A DNA stretch of 32,050 bases from Nitrobacter sp. 62-13 (lineage in GTDB: Bacteria; Pseudomonadota; Alphaproteobacteria; Rhizobiales; Xanthobacteraceae), in contig NZ_MKRN01000079.1 in the NCBI RefSeq assembly GCF_001896955.1, positions 1-32,050 of the forward strand, read 5' to 3'. Positions within the stretch are counted from its first letter, which is position 1. The number at the start of each line of letters is the position of its first letter. This document shows positions 10,509-20,764 of this stretch, piece after piece. The position numbers and the translations under genes were made by a program. The notes below the pieces were generated by a model, which had not been told where the DNA came from, made no database searches, and saw only the letters and a list, made by a program, of their open reading frames with translations.

Positions 10509-11045
10509 TTACTGCGGCGTCCGACGGCGATATGTCACATAAGAATAGTCGGTGGTGTCGCCTGCTGCCGCCTCGTTTCGGCTCCGGTCGGTTTCGTGCC
10601 AGACCGACGGATCGATCGCGGGAAAAACGGAATCGCCATCGATCTCGGCATGAACTTCCGTCACTTCGAGGCGATCGGCCGCAGGCATTGTCGCGGCATA
10701 AATCACCGCACCGCCGATCACCGCGATCTCGGTGACCGACCGCCGCAGCGCATCCCCTTTTGCGACGGCAAGGGCGTCTGCCAGCGACCGTGTCACCACC
10801 GCCCCGATCGCGGCAAAATCCGGATCGCGGGTGACGACGATATTGGTTCGCCCAGGCAGCGGCCGGCGCAACGAGGCAAATGTCTTGCGGCCCATCACGA
10901 TCGGCTTGCCCATGGTGATCGCCTTGAAGCGCTGCTGATCGGCCTTCAGCCGCCACGGAATATCGTTATCCTTGCCTATCACGCCGTTCTCGGCCATCGC
11001 GACGATCAGGACAATTTCGGGATGCGGGGAGGCGTTCGCGATCAC
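10509..11045 (-). CDS. folA: Dihydrofolate reductase
   Basis: [49 protein letters not shown]; 4-bp overlap with thyA. Confidence 0.95.
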   Translation of the reverse strand: MIANASPHPEIVLIVAMAENGVIGKDNDIPWRLKADQQRFKAITMGKPIVMGRKTFASLRRPLPGRTNIVVTRDPDFAAIGAVVTRSLADALAVAKGDALRRSVTEIAVIGGAVIYAATMPAADRLEVTEVHAEIDGDSVFPAIDPSVWHETDRSRNEAAAGDTTDYSYVTYRRRTPQ

Positions 11046-11836
11046 ACCGCGACCTCGGCCTTGATGTGCGGGTGGGGATCGTAGTTCTCGAGTTTGAAAT
11101 CCTCGTATTGGAAAGCGAAAATATCCCCTATCTTGGGATTGATCGTCATCGTCGGCAGCGGACGCGTCGGTCGCGTGAGCTGAAGCCGCGCCTGGTCGAG
11201 GTGATTCAAGTAGAGGTGCGCATCACCGAGACTATGCACGAAGTCCCCGGGCTTGAGCCCGGTGACCTGTGCGACCATCATCGTCAGTAGCGCGTAGGAC
11301 GCGATGTTGAAGGGCACGCCCAAGAACACATCCGCGGAGCGCTGATAAAGCTGGCACGACAGTTTTCCGTGGGCGACGTAGAACTGAAACAGGCAGTGGC
11401 AGGGGGGGAGCGCCATCCTGTCGACATCAGCCGGGTTCCAGGCGCTGACGACCAGCCGCCGCGAATCCGGATTGCGTCGGATCATGTCGACCACGTTGGC
11501 GATCTGGTCGATGCTGCGTCCATCCGGCGCGGGCCATGAGCGCCACTGCGAGCCGTAGACCGGGCCGAGATCGCCGTTGGCGTCCGCCCATTCGTTCCAG
11601 ATCGAGACGCCGTTATCTGTCAGGTACTTGATATTGGTGTCGCCTTTCAGGAACCAGAGCAGTTCATGCACGATCGATTTGAGCGAGAGCTTCTTGGTGG
11701 TCAGCAGCGGAAATCCGGATCCGAGATTGAAGCGCATCTGATGCCCGAAGATGGACAACGTTCCGGTGCCGGTCCGGTCATGTTTTTCCGCACCGTCGCT
11801 GAGTATTCGTTCGAGCAGATCGTGGTATTGATTCAT
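11042..11836 (-). CDS. thyA: Thymidylate synthase
   Basis: [38 protein letters not shown] ... [12 protein letters not shown] active site ... [11 protein letters not shown]-terminus. Confidence 0.97.
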   Translation of the reverse strand: MNQYHDLLERILSDGAEKHDRTGTGTLSIFGHQMRFNLGSGFPLLTTKKLSLKSIVHELLWFLKGDTNIKYLTDNGVSIWNEWADANGDLGPVYGSQWRSWPAPDGRSIDQIANVVDMIRRNPDSRRLVVSAWNPADVDRMALPPCHCLFQFYVAHGKLSCQLYQRSADVFLGVPFNIASYALLTMMVAQVTGLKPGDFVHSLGDAHLYLNHLDQARLQLTRPTRPLPTMTINPKIGDIFAFQYEDFKLENYDPHPHIKAEVAV

Positions 11837-12114
11837 GGCGTTTGGCGTTTTCGAGCTTGTCAGCTTGGCGTCCGACCGACTGGGCCGACAGCAGCGACTC
11901 GGGTCTTACCCGAATTATACCGGGAAACGGGATCGCGGCGGCAGGCGGATTTCGCCTCCATTCCCCAATATAGGTGAGGACTGCAACGGTAACGACGTCG
12001 GATTCGTCGAATCGGTGTCCGGCTCGATTTCCGCGCGGCGCTGACCGGAAGCGCGAAATATGCCCGCAAACACCTTTTTTCTTCAACCCTTGCAGACTAT
12101 ATTCAGCCTGCCGG

Positions 12115-12432
12115 TTCGCCGGCTATGGAAATAAATGGCCGTCGTAATAAACCATTCGGACCCGGGGGCAGTACCCGGCGCCTCCACCAGAGCCCGACTT
12201 TTGTCACCCATTGCGGGTTCCGGCGGGGGCGAAACAGGATCGACGAGGGCGTAAAGGGCTCGCTTTTTCTCGGTATGGTTCCGCCGTTATCGGGCTATGC
12301 AATAGTTGCAAACGACAACTATGCTCCGGTTGCTCAGGCTGCGTAACGCGGTTTGAAAGACCACTCTGAAGTCCTGATGGGTTAAGCTCCGTCAGGCGGG
12401 GTTCGGAGGCACCTGGCAACAGAAGCCTCCAC
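12115..12432 (+). ncRNA. ssrA: tmRNA, circularly permuted two-piece form (acceptor RNA then coding RNA)
   Basis: Acceptor piece: T arm CCGGG-GGCAGTA-CCCGG (12162-12178), acceptor 3' strand CGCCTCC (12179-12185), then A-CCA ending 12189. Coding piece starts GGGGGCGAAACAGGATCGACGAG at 12225; GGGGGCG pairs with CGCCTCC. Tag reading frame GCAAACGACAACTATGCTCCGGTTGCTCAGGCTGCGTAA (12308-12346) encodes ANDNYAPVAQAA*. 3' hairpin GGAGGC/GCCTCC 12405-12430. Outer ends approximate. Confidence 0.95.
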
Positions 12433-12603
12433 TATCATCATTCGCCGCTTGCTCGCCGGGCAGCGGCAAGAATTTCACAAGTCCGACCACACCATTGCTG
12501 ACCTGGCGCGAGCGCCGGAGTAGAATCGGCGAGGTCCGCGAGTCGGCTCCCATACGCTCGCAGCGGGTTTGTACGACTTCTGCGGAGGTGATTAGACCAA
12601 ACG

Positions 12604-13122
12604 ATGTCAACCGATCATATCCGATACGATGTGCTGACCAGCGATGCGATGCGCGGCGTTTTGCGCCGGGTGCTGACGGACGCCGCCGAACAGGGGCTGC
12701 CGGGCGAGCATCACTTTTTCATCACCTTCCTGTCGAAGGCCGACGGGGTGAAGATATCGCCCCGTCTTCTGGCGCAGTACCCGGAGGAGATGACCATCAT
12801 TCTCCAGCACCAGTTCTGGGATCTGGCGGTGAACGAGGATCACTTCGAGGTCGGCCTGTCTTTCGGCGGCATACCCGAGCGCCTGGTGGTTCCCTTCAAC
12901 GCAATCAAGAGCTTTTTCGATCCGTCCGTCCAGTTCGGCCTGCAGTTCGAGCCCGCCGAAACCGCGACAGCCGAGAACGCCGCGCCTTCGGCATCGCCTG
13001 CGCCGGAGGTCTTGGCCGTTCCGGAAGCTCCCGCCCTGCCCGCCGCGGCTGAAATCGAGGACAAACCCAGGCCTGGCGAAGGCGCCGAGGTTGTCAGATT
13101 GGACCGCTTCCGCAAGAAGTAG
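12604..13122 (+). CDS. sspB: ClpXP adaptor SspB (alphaproteobacterial type)
   Basis: RYDVLTSDAMRGVLRRVLTDAAEQGLPGEHHFFITFLSKADGVKISPRLLAQYPEEMTIILQHQFWDLAV ... FGGIPERLVVPFNAIKSFFDPSVQFGLQFE, then an Ala/Pro-rich tail. Confidence 0.92.
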   Translation: MSTDHIRYDVLTSDAMRGVLRRVLTDAAEQGLPGEHHFFITFLSKADGVKISPRLLAQYPEEMTIILQHQFWDLAVNEDHFEVGLSFGGIPERLVVPFNAIKSFFDPSVQFGLQFEPAETATAENAAPSASPAPEVLAVPEAPALPAAAEIEDKPRPGEGAEVVRLDRFRKK

Positions 13123-13210
13123 TGCGCGTTGCATGCTGAGTTGTCCCAATCCGCAACGATGCGGCCGGCGGCGTTCGCCATCGCCGCATCGAGCATAACG
13201 GATCTGATTC

Positions 13211-14620
13211 ATGGCTTCGTCACCACGCAAAACAGCGACGCGCACGGAAACCGACAGCTTCGGCCCCATCGACGTTCAGGCTGACCGCTACTGGGGAGCC
13301 CAGACCGAGCGCAGCCGGCAGAACTTCCGCATCGGCGACGATCGCATGCCGATGCCGATCATCCGGGCGCTCGGCATCGTCAAACTTGCAGCGGCCCAGA
13401 CCAATCGCGAACTCGGCCTGCTCGACCGGCGGCGCACGACCGCAATCATTCGCGCCGCGCGCGAAGTCATCGACGGCAAGCTCGACGATCATTTTCCGTT
13501 GGTTGTCTGGCAAACGGGCTCGGGCACCCAAACCAACATGAACCTCAACGAGGTGATCGCGAACCGCGCCAACGAGTTGCTCGGCGGAGAACTCGGCGCC
13601 AAAAAGCCCGTTCATCCCAACGACCACGTCAATATGAGCCAGTCGTCGAACGACTCGTTTCCGACCGCGATGCACATCGCGGCGGCCGGCGGCATCGCGT
13701 CCGACCTGGTCCCCGCTCTCACCGCCCTGCTCAAGGCGCTGCGCAAAAAGGAAAAGGCGTTCGCTCGTATCGTCAAGATCGGCCGCACCCACACCCAGGA
13801 CGCGACGCCCCTGACGCTCGGCCAGGAATTCTCCGGCTACGCGGCGCAGGTCGAGAGCGGCCTCTCACGACTTCGCGTCGCGCTCAAAGACCTCTACCCG
13901 CTGGCGCAGGGCGGAACCGCCGTCGGCACCGGTCTCAACTCCAAGCCGAGATTTGCGAAACTGTTCGCGAAACACGCGGCGACGCTGACGAAACTTCCGT
14001 TCACCAGCGCGCCCAACAAATTCGAGGCGCTGGCCTCCAACGACGCCTATGTTTTCGTTCACGGAGCCATCAACGCGGTCGCGACCGGCCTGTTCAAGAT
14101 CGCCAACGATATCCGCCTGCTGGGGTCGGGGCCGCGGTCCGGCCTCGGAGAATTGATCCTTCCCGAAAACGAGCCGGGATCGTCCATCATGCCGGGAAAG
14201 GTCAACCCTACCCAGTGCGAAGCCATCACCATGGTGTGCTGCCGGGTGTTCGGAAACCAGGCCACGATAACGGTCGCCGGCAGCCAGGGTCACTTCGAAC
14301 TCAACGTTTACAAGCCGGTTCTCGCCTATTGCATGATCAATTCCATCCAGTTGCTCAGCGATGTCGTGCGTTCCTTCACCGAGCACTGCGTCGAGGGCAT
14401 TCGCGCCGACGAGAAGCGGATCAGCGAACTGATGCAACGCTCGCTGATGCTGGTCACGGCGCTTGCACCAAGGATCGGTTACGACAACGCCGCAAAGGTC
14501 GCCAAGGCCGCCCACGCCCGCGGAACGACCCTGAAGGAGGAGGCGCAGCGGCTGGGTTTCGTCACGGCCGCGGAGTTCGACCGGCTGGTGCGGCCTGACA
14601 AAATGACGCATCCCCGATGA
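13211..14620 (+). CDS. fumC: Class II fumarate hydratase
   Basis: [63 protein letters not shown] signature. Confidence 0.96.
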   Translation: MASSPRKTATRTETDSFGPIDVQADRYWGAQTERSRQNFRIGDDRMPMPIIRALGIVKLAAAQTNRELGLLDRRRTTAIIRAAREVIDGKLDDHFPLVVWQTGSGTQTNMNLNEVIANRANELLGGELGAKKPVHPNDHVNMSQSSNDSFPTAMHIAAAGGIASDLVPALTALLKALRKKEKAFARIVKIGRTHTQDATPLTLGQEFSGYAAQVESGLSRLRVALKDLYPLAQGGTAVGTGLNSKPRFAKLFAKHAATLTKLPFTSAPNKFEALASNDAYVFVHGAINAVATGLFKIANDIRLLGSGPRSGLGELILPENEPGSSIMPGKVNPTQCEAITMVCCRVFGNQATITVAGSQGHFELNVYKPVLAYCMINSIQLLSDVVRSFTEHCVEGIRADEKRISELMQRSLMLVTALAPRIGYDNAAKVAKAAHARGTTLKEEAQRLGFVTAAEFDRLVRPDKMTHPR

Positions 14621-14823
14621 CCTTCCCTCATAGCGGAAGATCACCCGAGGAGGTGGACATTCTAAAAACAGGGTCCCCCGAAATAGTTATGTTTCATATC
14701 GCATCTTGATTTAGAGATTATTTTCTATCACTGTTGCGGTGCATCATGGTAGAGCATTCATAGCCGCTTGTGCAGAGCGGGATATATTTTGAACCTTGAA
14801 GGTACGCGTTCCCAGCGTTTGAG

Positions 14824-15027
14824 ATGGCGGAATCGGTCATGGGGGATGTGGTCAATCTAAATCAGCGCAGGAAGCGCATCAAACGGGAACGCGTGGCGGC
14901 GGTTGCCGACGCCAATCGAGTACGCTTCGGCCGTCCCAAGGCCGAACGCGATCTCGACGAGCAGCGTATGGCGCGCGAGAAGCACCTGCTCGATCAGCAC
15001 CGCATCGACACCGGGGACGCATCATGA
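14824..15027 (+). CDS. DUF4169-like small basic protein
   Basis: GDVVNLNQRRKRIKRERVAAVADANRVRFGRPKAERDLDEQRMAREKHLLDQHRID; start may be 14839. Overlaps the next ORF by 4 bp. Confidence 0.8.
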   Translation: MAESVMGDVVNLNQRRKRIKRERVAAVADANRVRFGRPKAERDLDEQRMAREKHLLDQHRIDTGDAS

Positions 15028-15275
15028 AGTCACCGGTGGTGAAACGATCGATCGTGGTAGCCGGCCACAAGACCAGTGTGAGCCTCGAGGAGGCGTTCTG
15101 GAATGGGATGAAGGAAATCTCGGGCCTTCGTGACATGACATTGTCCGAACTGGTCGGCGAGATCGACAGCAACCGTCAACAAGGCAATCTGTCCTCGGCC
15201 ATCCGCCTTTTCGTCCTGGACTACTTTCGAAGCCGCGCGACCGATTCAGGATCAGAAAACAGCCCCGGCGCCTGA
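15024..15275 (+). CDS. Ribbon-helix-helix domain protein (copy 1)
   Basis: VVKRSIVVAGHKTSVSLEEAFWNGMKEISGLRDMTLSELVGEIDSNRQQGNLSSAIRLFVLDYFRSRA. Confidence 0.85.
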   Translation: MKSPVVKRSIVVAGHKTSVSLEEAFWNGMKEISGLRDMTLSELVGEIDSNRQQGNLSSAIRLFVLDYFRSRATDSGSENSPGA

Positions 15276-15331
15276 TAGCAAACCTCGATTCTTGCGCAGC
15301 AAATTGCATTCGCGCATCGCATCCGTATGTC

Positions 15332-15360
15332 TGCTCACGTCGGCATCATGATAGTGAGCA
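15332..15360. repeat. Inverted repeat between the two RHH genes
   Basis: TGCTCAC-N15-GTGAGCA, perfect 7-bp arms (15332-15338 / 15354-15360). Confidence 0.55.
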
Positions 15361-15597
15361 ACACTTAGGTTGTTTCCCGAATACCGGTACTCGGCTTTTT
15401 CAGCTACTATGTACCTGTACCTCGATGATCCGCCACGGCACGATCAGAGGTGGGCCGGCGAAGATCACCCGCATGCCCGCGGCCTGGTCCACCGATGGTC
15501 TGTAGCAACCATGTTCGCAGTTCAATCGAATGAGCCGTCCGGTGAGATATCATCGCGCGCCGATGAGGCACGCGTCCGGAATCAGATGGAGCCAATC

Positions 15598-15918
15598 ATG
15601 CAAAACGACCAAAGCGGCGATGGCCGCGGCGAGCGTGAATATGCCGTCGTTAAACGATCGGTCGTCGTCGGCGGTCACAAGACCAGCGTGAGTCTCGAAG
15701 ATGCGTTCTGGACAAGCCTGAAAGATATCGCGATGCTGCGGGGCACGACGCTGTCCACCCAAATCGCCACAATCGATACCACTCGCCGGACCGGCAATCT
15801 GTCCTCGGCGATCCGTCTCTATGTGCTCGAGCATTTCCGTGCGCGAGCGGCAAGCGCCATTTTCATCGGCGAACGTCAGTCACCATCGACGCGGCTTGCG
15901 CCGCTTGGTCCGGAATAG
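15598..15918 (+). CDS. Ribbon-helix-helix domain protein (copy 2)
   Basis: Paralog of copy 1: VVKRSVVVGGHKTSVSLEDAFWTSLKDIAMLRGTTLSTQIATIDTTRRTGNLSSAIRLYVLEHFRARA. ATG 15598 (MQNDQS) preferred over the track start. Confidence 0.82.
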   Translation: MQNDQSGDGRGEREYAVVKRSVVVGGHKTSVSLEDAFWTSLKDIAMLRGTTLSTQIATIDTTRRTGNLSSAIRLYVLEHFRARAASAIFIGERQSPSTRLAPLGPE

Positions 15919-15986
15919 TTGCAGCGCTCTCGGGTGTTTGGAGCCTTTCCGCGTCCTACGGAGTGGGAAGCGAAAAGTTTCCAGTC

Positions 15987-18900
15987 TCAAAGAGCCGGTC
16001 GCGCGGTCGACGCCGGCGGCCTTTGCACCAGCGGCTGGCGCGAAACAGGCCTCGGAATCGGCGCAGGCCGGATCTGGATCGGCAACGGCAGACGCCCGAC
16101 CCATGGCAGCGCCGAGGCGCTCGACGCCTGAGACGCCGGACGCCGCGGGACAGCCGACCGCGCCCTCGCGCGAACCCGGCGCGGATCGCGTTTCGGCACG
16201 GGCGCATTGGCGATGGGCGCGTCATCCGTCGCCGACGGTTCAGCGGAAACGTCAGGCTGCGCGGCCGGAAGCGATGCCACCGCCGGCGCGGGGATGCTCA
16301 TCCGGGCTTTTGCGCGCGACCACCGCGGATCGCGCTTCGGCACGGGCGCATTGGCGATGGGCACGTCATCCGTCGCCGATGGCTCAGCCGAAACCTCAGG
16401 CGGTGCAGCCGGAAGCGGCGCAGCCGGAAGCGACGCCGTCACGGGCGGCGGAGCAGCAGGAGGCGGCTTGGGGGGCACCTGCATGCTTTGCTCGATCGAA
16501 TCGAGCCTGCGGGTTTCGCGATCGATCGCCTTGACCGCCAGCCAGGACGACAACGCGGCAACATCAACGCTTGGACTGATCGTGTCGGGAGATCCAGCCG
16601 CAAAGATCTGAATTTCGGGACGATCGTTTGCAGACCCCACCGAGGTTGAAGCAAGGCTGGCGCGAATATCGACTTGATCAGCAGCGATGTCATAACCGCC
16701 GGAGACGATGGCTCGCGCCCCGTCACCCTCCAGAGTCGTTGCGCTGACGCGCAAGCGGCCATCTTTTACGGTGAACGGAATCTGGGCCGATGCGACCGCC
16801 AACGGATTTACCGACAAAGACCGCTCCACGGTCTGCTGCAGTTTGGCCTCGTCCGATGGAGCGCCCTCTCCTGCGCTGATCGCAGCGTCGAACACGTGTG
16901 GATCGAGTCCCGGAATACGCGCCTGGTCGAGCGTGATAAGACCGTTGCCGGACAGCGCTCCCGCCAGCGCGGACGCGCTGCGGGCCTCACTCGCAAGCGT
17001 GACCTGCGCCGAGGCGCGGCCGGCTGGCATCGCCAGCTTGCCGTAATGCAATGCCGGACCGTCGATGTTCCTGAGTTGAACGTCCGCATTCAAGGCAACA
17101 CCATCGGTGGCTTGCCGTATTTCAAGACGCGCGGTGGCATCACCATTGCCGATCTTCCCCTTCATCGCATCGAACGTCAGGGAGTGATCGTCACCTTTGA
17201 GGGTGCCGCTGACAGGCCGTATCTCCACGCCTCCCGGCAATGTAGCGCGCAGCGCCTCGAATGCGAGCTGTCCGCGCCAGCCTTCCGGCAGACCGGCACG
17301 CAGCGGCTCTTTGGTATCGTGTCGCGCGGTGCCGACGACAAATCCAAATGCCGACGCCAGATCGAGCGCGTCCAAGCCGATTTCGCCCTCGACGACGTTT
17401 TCCTTACCGAAGGCCACCGCAACGCGCCCGCGCATGCGAGCACCCGCTGCCGCGCCGTCGAGATCGTGGAAGACCACTTTGCTGTCAGCCAGCGTGATAT
17501 GCGACGACAGGCTGGCGTTCCGGGCGCGGGGGTCGGATGGCTTGAGATCCAGCAGCGGTCCGAGATCAGCCCGGCGGACCGCGAGATTGAGATCAGCCTT
17601 GCGCTCGGATGACCATGGCTCCATCGTTCCTTTGATTTCGGCATCCAGGTCAGTTCCCGACATCTTCGCGTTCAGCCGGATCGGTGCATGCCATGCTCCC
17701 GTCGCCGTCGCTTTCAGGACCGATCCGTCGCCAACTGCAATCACCCGGTCAAGACCGAGCAACGCCGGCAAGGCTCCGCCTCGCCCCCCCGTCAGTTTCG
17801 TCCGGAGCGTGACCTCGTTTCGCGCCAATGCATCAAGGTTGGCCGAGCGCAAATCCGAAAGCGAAGGCGCCGCAACCAGCGACAGCGTGCCTTTCAGTTG
17901 CGGCAGATCGACATGGAGCTTCGCGTTGGCCTCAGCCTTGTCTTCGTCGGCGGGGTTTTTATCGACATTCGCCGTAAGGTGAAGTTGCGCGCCTCCCGCA
18001 GCCGCCGGCATCGCATTGAGGCGCGCCGCGACAGTCGGCGCGACTGGCGCAATCAGGTCGGTTATTTGTGCAATCGACGCCGATGTCGCATTCAGCGCCA
18101 GCTGTCCGGTCGCATTCACGGGGTCGAACGCACCCGACCCTTCTATCAAGAGGCCTCCGGGCGAGCCGATTTTCAATTGCTCCAGCGAGATTGCCGAGTT
18201 TGCATAGCTCAATCTGGCGATGAACGGACGCAATTCCTGCCCCGCCGATATCGCGTTTTCGACGTTCAATGAGAGGTGTCCCTCATCCGGCCATTCGGCT
18301 TGCGGGCCAGCGATCGCGCGGACCAGACTGGTCGTTGCATCGAGATCGAGACGATCCGCTTTGAGTTCAGCATCGAGGCGCGCACCCTTCCCGGCCGTCG
18401 AATTGATAAACGCCAGCCGCCCTTCAACGCTGCCGCCCTCGATATCGGCCCTGAGCTGATCGAACGCAACCTGGCCTGAATCAACGTTCAGATTGCCACG
18501 CAGACGCAACCGCTTTTGGCTTTGACGGACGATTTCGCCGCGACCTTGCAGCCAGGCGACAAACGCATCGGGATCGGCCGACGCAACGTCGAGCGCACCC
18601 TTGAATTGGGCCGATGGCCCGGGCTGTGCGATCTGACCGTCAAGCACCACCTGCGTTGTGCCGGGCGCGCGGAATTCCAGTCGGCTGACGGTCCACGATG
18701 CGGGGTCGCCGCGTAAGTCAATGCCGAAATTTTGTAGCGGACGGCCGCCCAGCATAATTTGGTCGGCACTGATTCCGATGTCGGCGGCCAGCGGAGCTTG
18801 TGGAATTTTCGTCAGAACACCCTGCAGCGCAGATAACGTCGTCGCAGGCGCGTCCTTGCCTAACAGACGATCGGCATCGAGCTGACGTGCAAACAATTCG

Positions 18901-19811
18901 GCGTGAATCCGGGGCGATGCGCCGAAACGAACGTCGCCGACGCCCGCGAGCTTCAGCGCAGTCTCACCCGCACCGTAGCTCGCTTCGACCTGCTCGAGCC
19001 GCGCACCGCTCGGGGCAGCCTTGGCCCTGGCCGACACACGCCACGGCCTTTGAGACGGATCGCCGGAAAAATTCTTGCCGGCGGATTCGGCAGCGCCCGC
19101 CAGAGTTACCGCGCCCTCGAAATGCGGCGTTCGCTCATCGAATGACAAGATTCCGTCCAGATCGATGGATGCAGCGTGCATTCCAGGGTCGATCGTGACA
19201 TGCACACGGCTGGCCTCGCCATCGCTCACCGGCCCGGACGATACCCGAAATGGATAGCGCGTGCCTGACAGCACGAAATTGCCGTCGCCGCGAACGGCTG
19301 CTCCGGCTCGGACATCGCCGCTGAAAGCGATGTCGCTCAATTCAAGCGTGGTGCGGCTGGCCGCATCATGAAGCGCCACGCGGCCCGTGAGGTTCAACCG
19401 GTCGATGGAAACCGAACCGGGATTGAACGATTGTGACGACAGAGGCCAATCGATCCGCCCGCCAGTATCGAGGCCGAGGTCAAGCCCTACGTCGTTGATC
19501 GTCAGTTCGGTCGCGCGCCATTCTCCCCGCATCAGCGAACCCAGGCTGAATTCGACACCGAGATTGCCGGCGCGCACCTTGCCCGGATCATTCGGCCCTC
19601 CGACCACCACCGAACGAAGCTGCAACGACGGCGACGGGAGCAGCCGGACGTCAAGCCCACCCTCGATTCGAACAGGCGCGCCGATCACGCGCGCCGCCTG
19701 CGCCTCGAATTGAGGCCGAAAGCGGTTCCAGTCGATCAAATACGGCCCGATCAGCGCGGCGACGAGCGCGACGATGAATGCAATCGCCAGGCCGAGCAGC
19801 GTAGTCTGCAC
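15987..19811 (-). CDS. AsmA-family protein with a Pro/Ala-rich repeat-bearing C-terminal tail
   Basis: MQTTLLGLAIAFIVALVAALIGPYLIDWNRFRPQFEAQAARVIGAPVRIEGGLDVRLLPSPSLQLRSVVVG, typical AsmA N-terminus; 1274 aa. Confidence 0.88.
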   Translation of the reverse strand: MQTTLLGLAIAFIVALVAALIGPYLIDWNRFRPQFEAQAARVIGAPVRIEGGLDVRLLPSPSLQLRSVVVGGPNDPGKVRAGNLGVEFSLGSLMRGEWRATELTINDVGLDLGLDTGGRIDWPLSSQSFNPGSVSIDRLNLTGRVALHDAASRTTLELSDIAFSGDVRAGAAVRGDGNFVLSGTRYPFRVSSGPVSDGEASRVHVTIDPGMHAASIDLDGILSFDERTPHFEGAVTLAGAAESAGKNFSGDPSQRPWRVSARAKAAPSGARLEQVEASYGAGETALKLAGVGDVRFGASPRIHAELFARQLDADRLLGKDAPATTLSALQGVLTKIPQAPLAADIGISADQIMLGGRPLQNFGIDLRGDPASWTVSRLEFRAPGTTQVVLDGQIAQPGPSAQFKGALDVASADPDAFVAWLQGRGEIVRQSQKRLRLRGNLNVDSGQVAFDQLRADIEGGSVEGRLAFINSTAGKGARLDAELKADRLDLDATTSLVRAIAGPQAEWPDEGHLSLNVENAISAGQELRPFIARLSYANSAISLEQLKIGSPGGLLIEGSGAFDPVNATGQLALNATSASIAQITDLIAPVAPTVAARLNAMPAAAGGAQLHLTANVDKNPADEDKAEANAKLHVDLPQLKGTLSLVAAPSLSDLRSANLDALARNEVTLRTKLTGGRGGALPALLGLDRVIAVGDGSVLKATATGAWHAPIRLNAKMSGTDLDAEIKGTMEPWSSERKADLNLAVRRADLGPLLDLKPSDPRARNASLSSHITLADSKVVFHDLDGAAAGARMRGRVAVAFGKENVVEGEIGLDALDLASAFGFVVGTARHDTKEPLRAGLPEGWRGQLAFEALRATLPGGVEIRPVSGTLKGDDHSLTFDAMKGKIGNGDATARLEIRQATDGVALNADVQLRNIDGPALHYGKLAMPAGRASAQVTLASEARSASALAGALSGNGLITLDQARIPGLDPHVFDAAISAGEGAPSDEAKLQQTVERSLSVNPLAVASAQIPFTVKDGRLRVSATTLEGDGARAIVSGGYDIAADQVDIRASLASTSVGSANDRPEIQIFAAGSPDTISPSVDVAALSSWLAVKAIDRETRRLDSIEQSMQVPPKPPPAAPPPVTASLPAAPLPAAPPEVSAEPSATDDVPIANAPVPKRDPRWSRAKARMSIPAPAVASLPAAQPDVSAEPSATDDAPIANAPVPKRDPRRVRARARSAVPRRPASQASSASALPWVGRLPLPIQIRPAPIPRPVSRQPLVQRPPASTARPAL
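16181..16420. repeat. 144-bp-period degenerate tandem repeat in the AsmA-like gene
   Basis: gcggatcgcg(t/c)ttcggcacgggcgcattggcgatgggc... begins at 16181 and again at 16325. Protein units PSATDD(V/A)PIANAPVPKRDPR are 48 codons apart. Confidence 0.8.
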
Positions 19812-20065
19812 GGTGTCTCCCCCTGAAACGTTCCGGCAAAATCAAATTCCGCTTCCGTCGCGACTGCGGACGCGTGCCAGAGGCCCAAGACTGCCGTATC
19901 GATCCCAAGCCTGCAAGACCGAGCCAAAACGAGCCGATCAACATCGTATAATATGGCTAACTGTGGCGAAGTAGCAGCGACGATCGGGTCGGTTCCCGCA
20001 GCGACCCGGGACTTCACATCGCGCCAACGGAAGAAGAAGTGATCCGACAAAAGCAGGAAACGAGA

Positions 20066-20581
20066 ATGAAGGGCACGCCAGCCACTGCCATAGACCGCCC
20101 GTCGCAACTGTTTCAGTCATCCATCATGCGGATCGAGCCGCAATGGATCGACTACAATGGCCATCTCAACATGGCCTACTACAATGTCCTGTTCGACCGG
20201 GCGCTCGACGAGTTCTGGGCGGAGCTTGGACTGGGGCCCGATTACATGGAAACGCGCAATGGCTCGACCTTCACCGCCGAGTGTCACGTGCGCTATCTGC
20301 GAGAAATTCATCTGGACGACCCGGTGCGGGTGTCCGTTCTGCTGATTGCTGCCGACGACAAGCGTCTGCACATCTTCGAGGAACTGCGGCATGCGAGCGA
20401 AGGATGGCTGTCGGCGACGTCCGAAAACATGACCCTTCACGTCGATATGGCCGCTCGCAAGGTCGCGCCGTTTCCGCCTGATATTCGTGCGCGCATTAAG
20501 ACCGTCGCTGATGCTCACGAACCGGTCGCACGTCCCGAGGGCATCGGCCGGCAAATCGCGATGCCCTCGCGGTCCCGTTAG
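20066..20581 (+). CDS. Thioesterase family (4HBT hot-dog fold) protein
   Basis: MRIEPQWIDYNGHLNMAYYNVLFDRALDEFWAELGL ... TFTAECHVRYLREIHLDDPVRVSVLL, typical 4HBT active-site region. Confidence 0.85.
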   Translation: MKGTPATAIDRPSQLFQSSIMRIEPQWIDYNGHLNMAYYNVLFDRALDEFWAELGLGPDYMETRNGSTFTAECHVRYLREIHLDDPVRVSVLLIAADDKRLHIFEELRHASEGWLSATSENMTLHVDMAARKVAPFPPDIRARIKTVADAHEPVARPEGIGRQIAMPSRSR

Positions 20582-20587
20582 CTATCG

Positions 20588-20764
20588 CTACACGCCGGTG
20601 CGACGGCCCCGCAAGAGTCCGACCACCGCAGAAACCACAAACAGGATCAAAGCTATGAAAAAAATGATCTTGGCGATTTCTATTGATGCACCCGCAATAC
20701 CGCCGAAGCCGAGAATACCGGCAATCAGCGCGATAATCAGAAATGTCACGACCCAGCTCAACAT
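20588..20764 (-). CDS. DUF1328 small membrane protein
   Basis: 58 aa: [58 protein letters not shown]. Internal to the longer track ORF 20588..21361. Confidence 0.9.
   Translation of the reverse strand: MLSWVVTFLIIALIAGILGFGGIAGASIEIAKIIFFIALILFVVSAVVGLLRGRRTGV

Noticed and set aside
12125-12346. 73-aa ORF ending ...ANDNYAPVAQAA
   Set aside because: Only the last 12 codons are translated, as the tmRNA tag; the rest is structural RNA and spacer.
15942-15975. Short match agcctttccgcgtc shared with the repeat at 28386
   Set aside because: Only about 14 bp of identity with no extended alignment; insufficient to call a third copy of the dispersed repeat.
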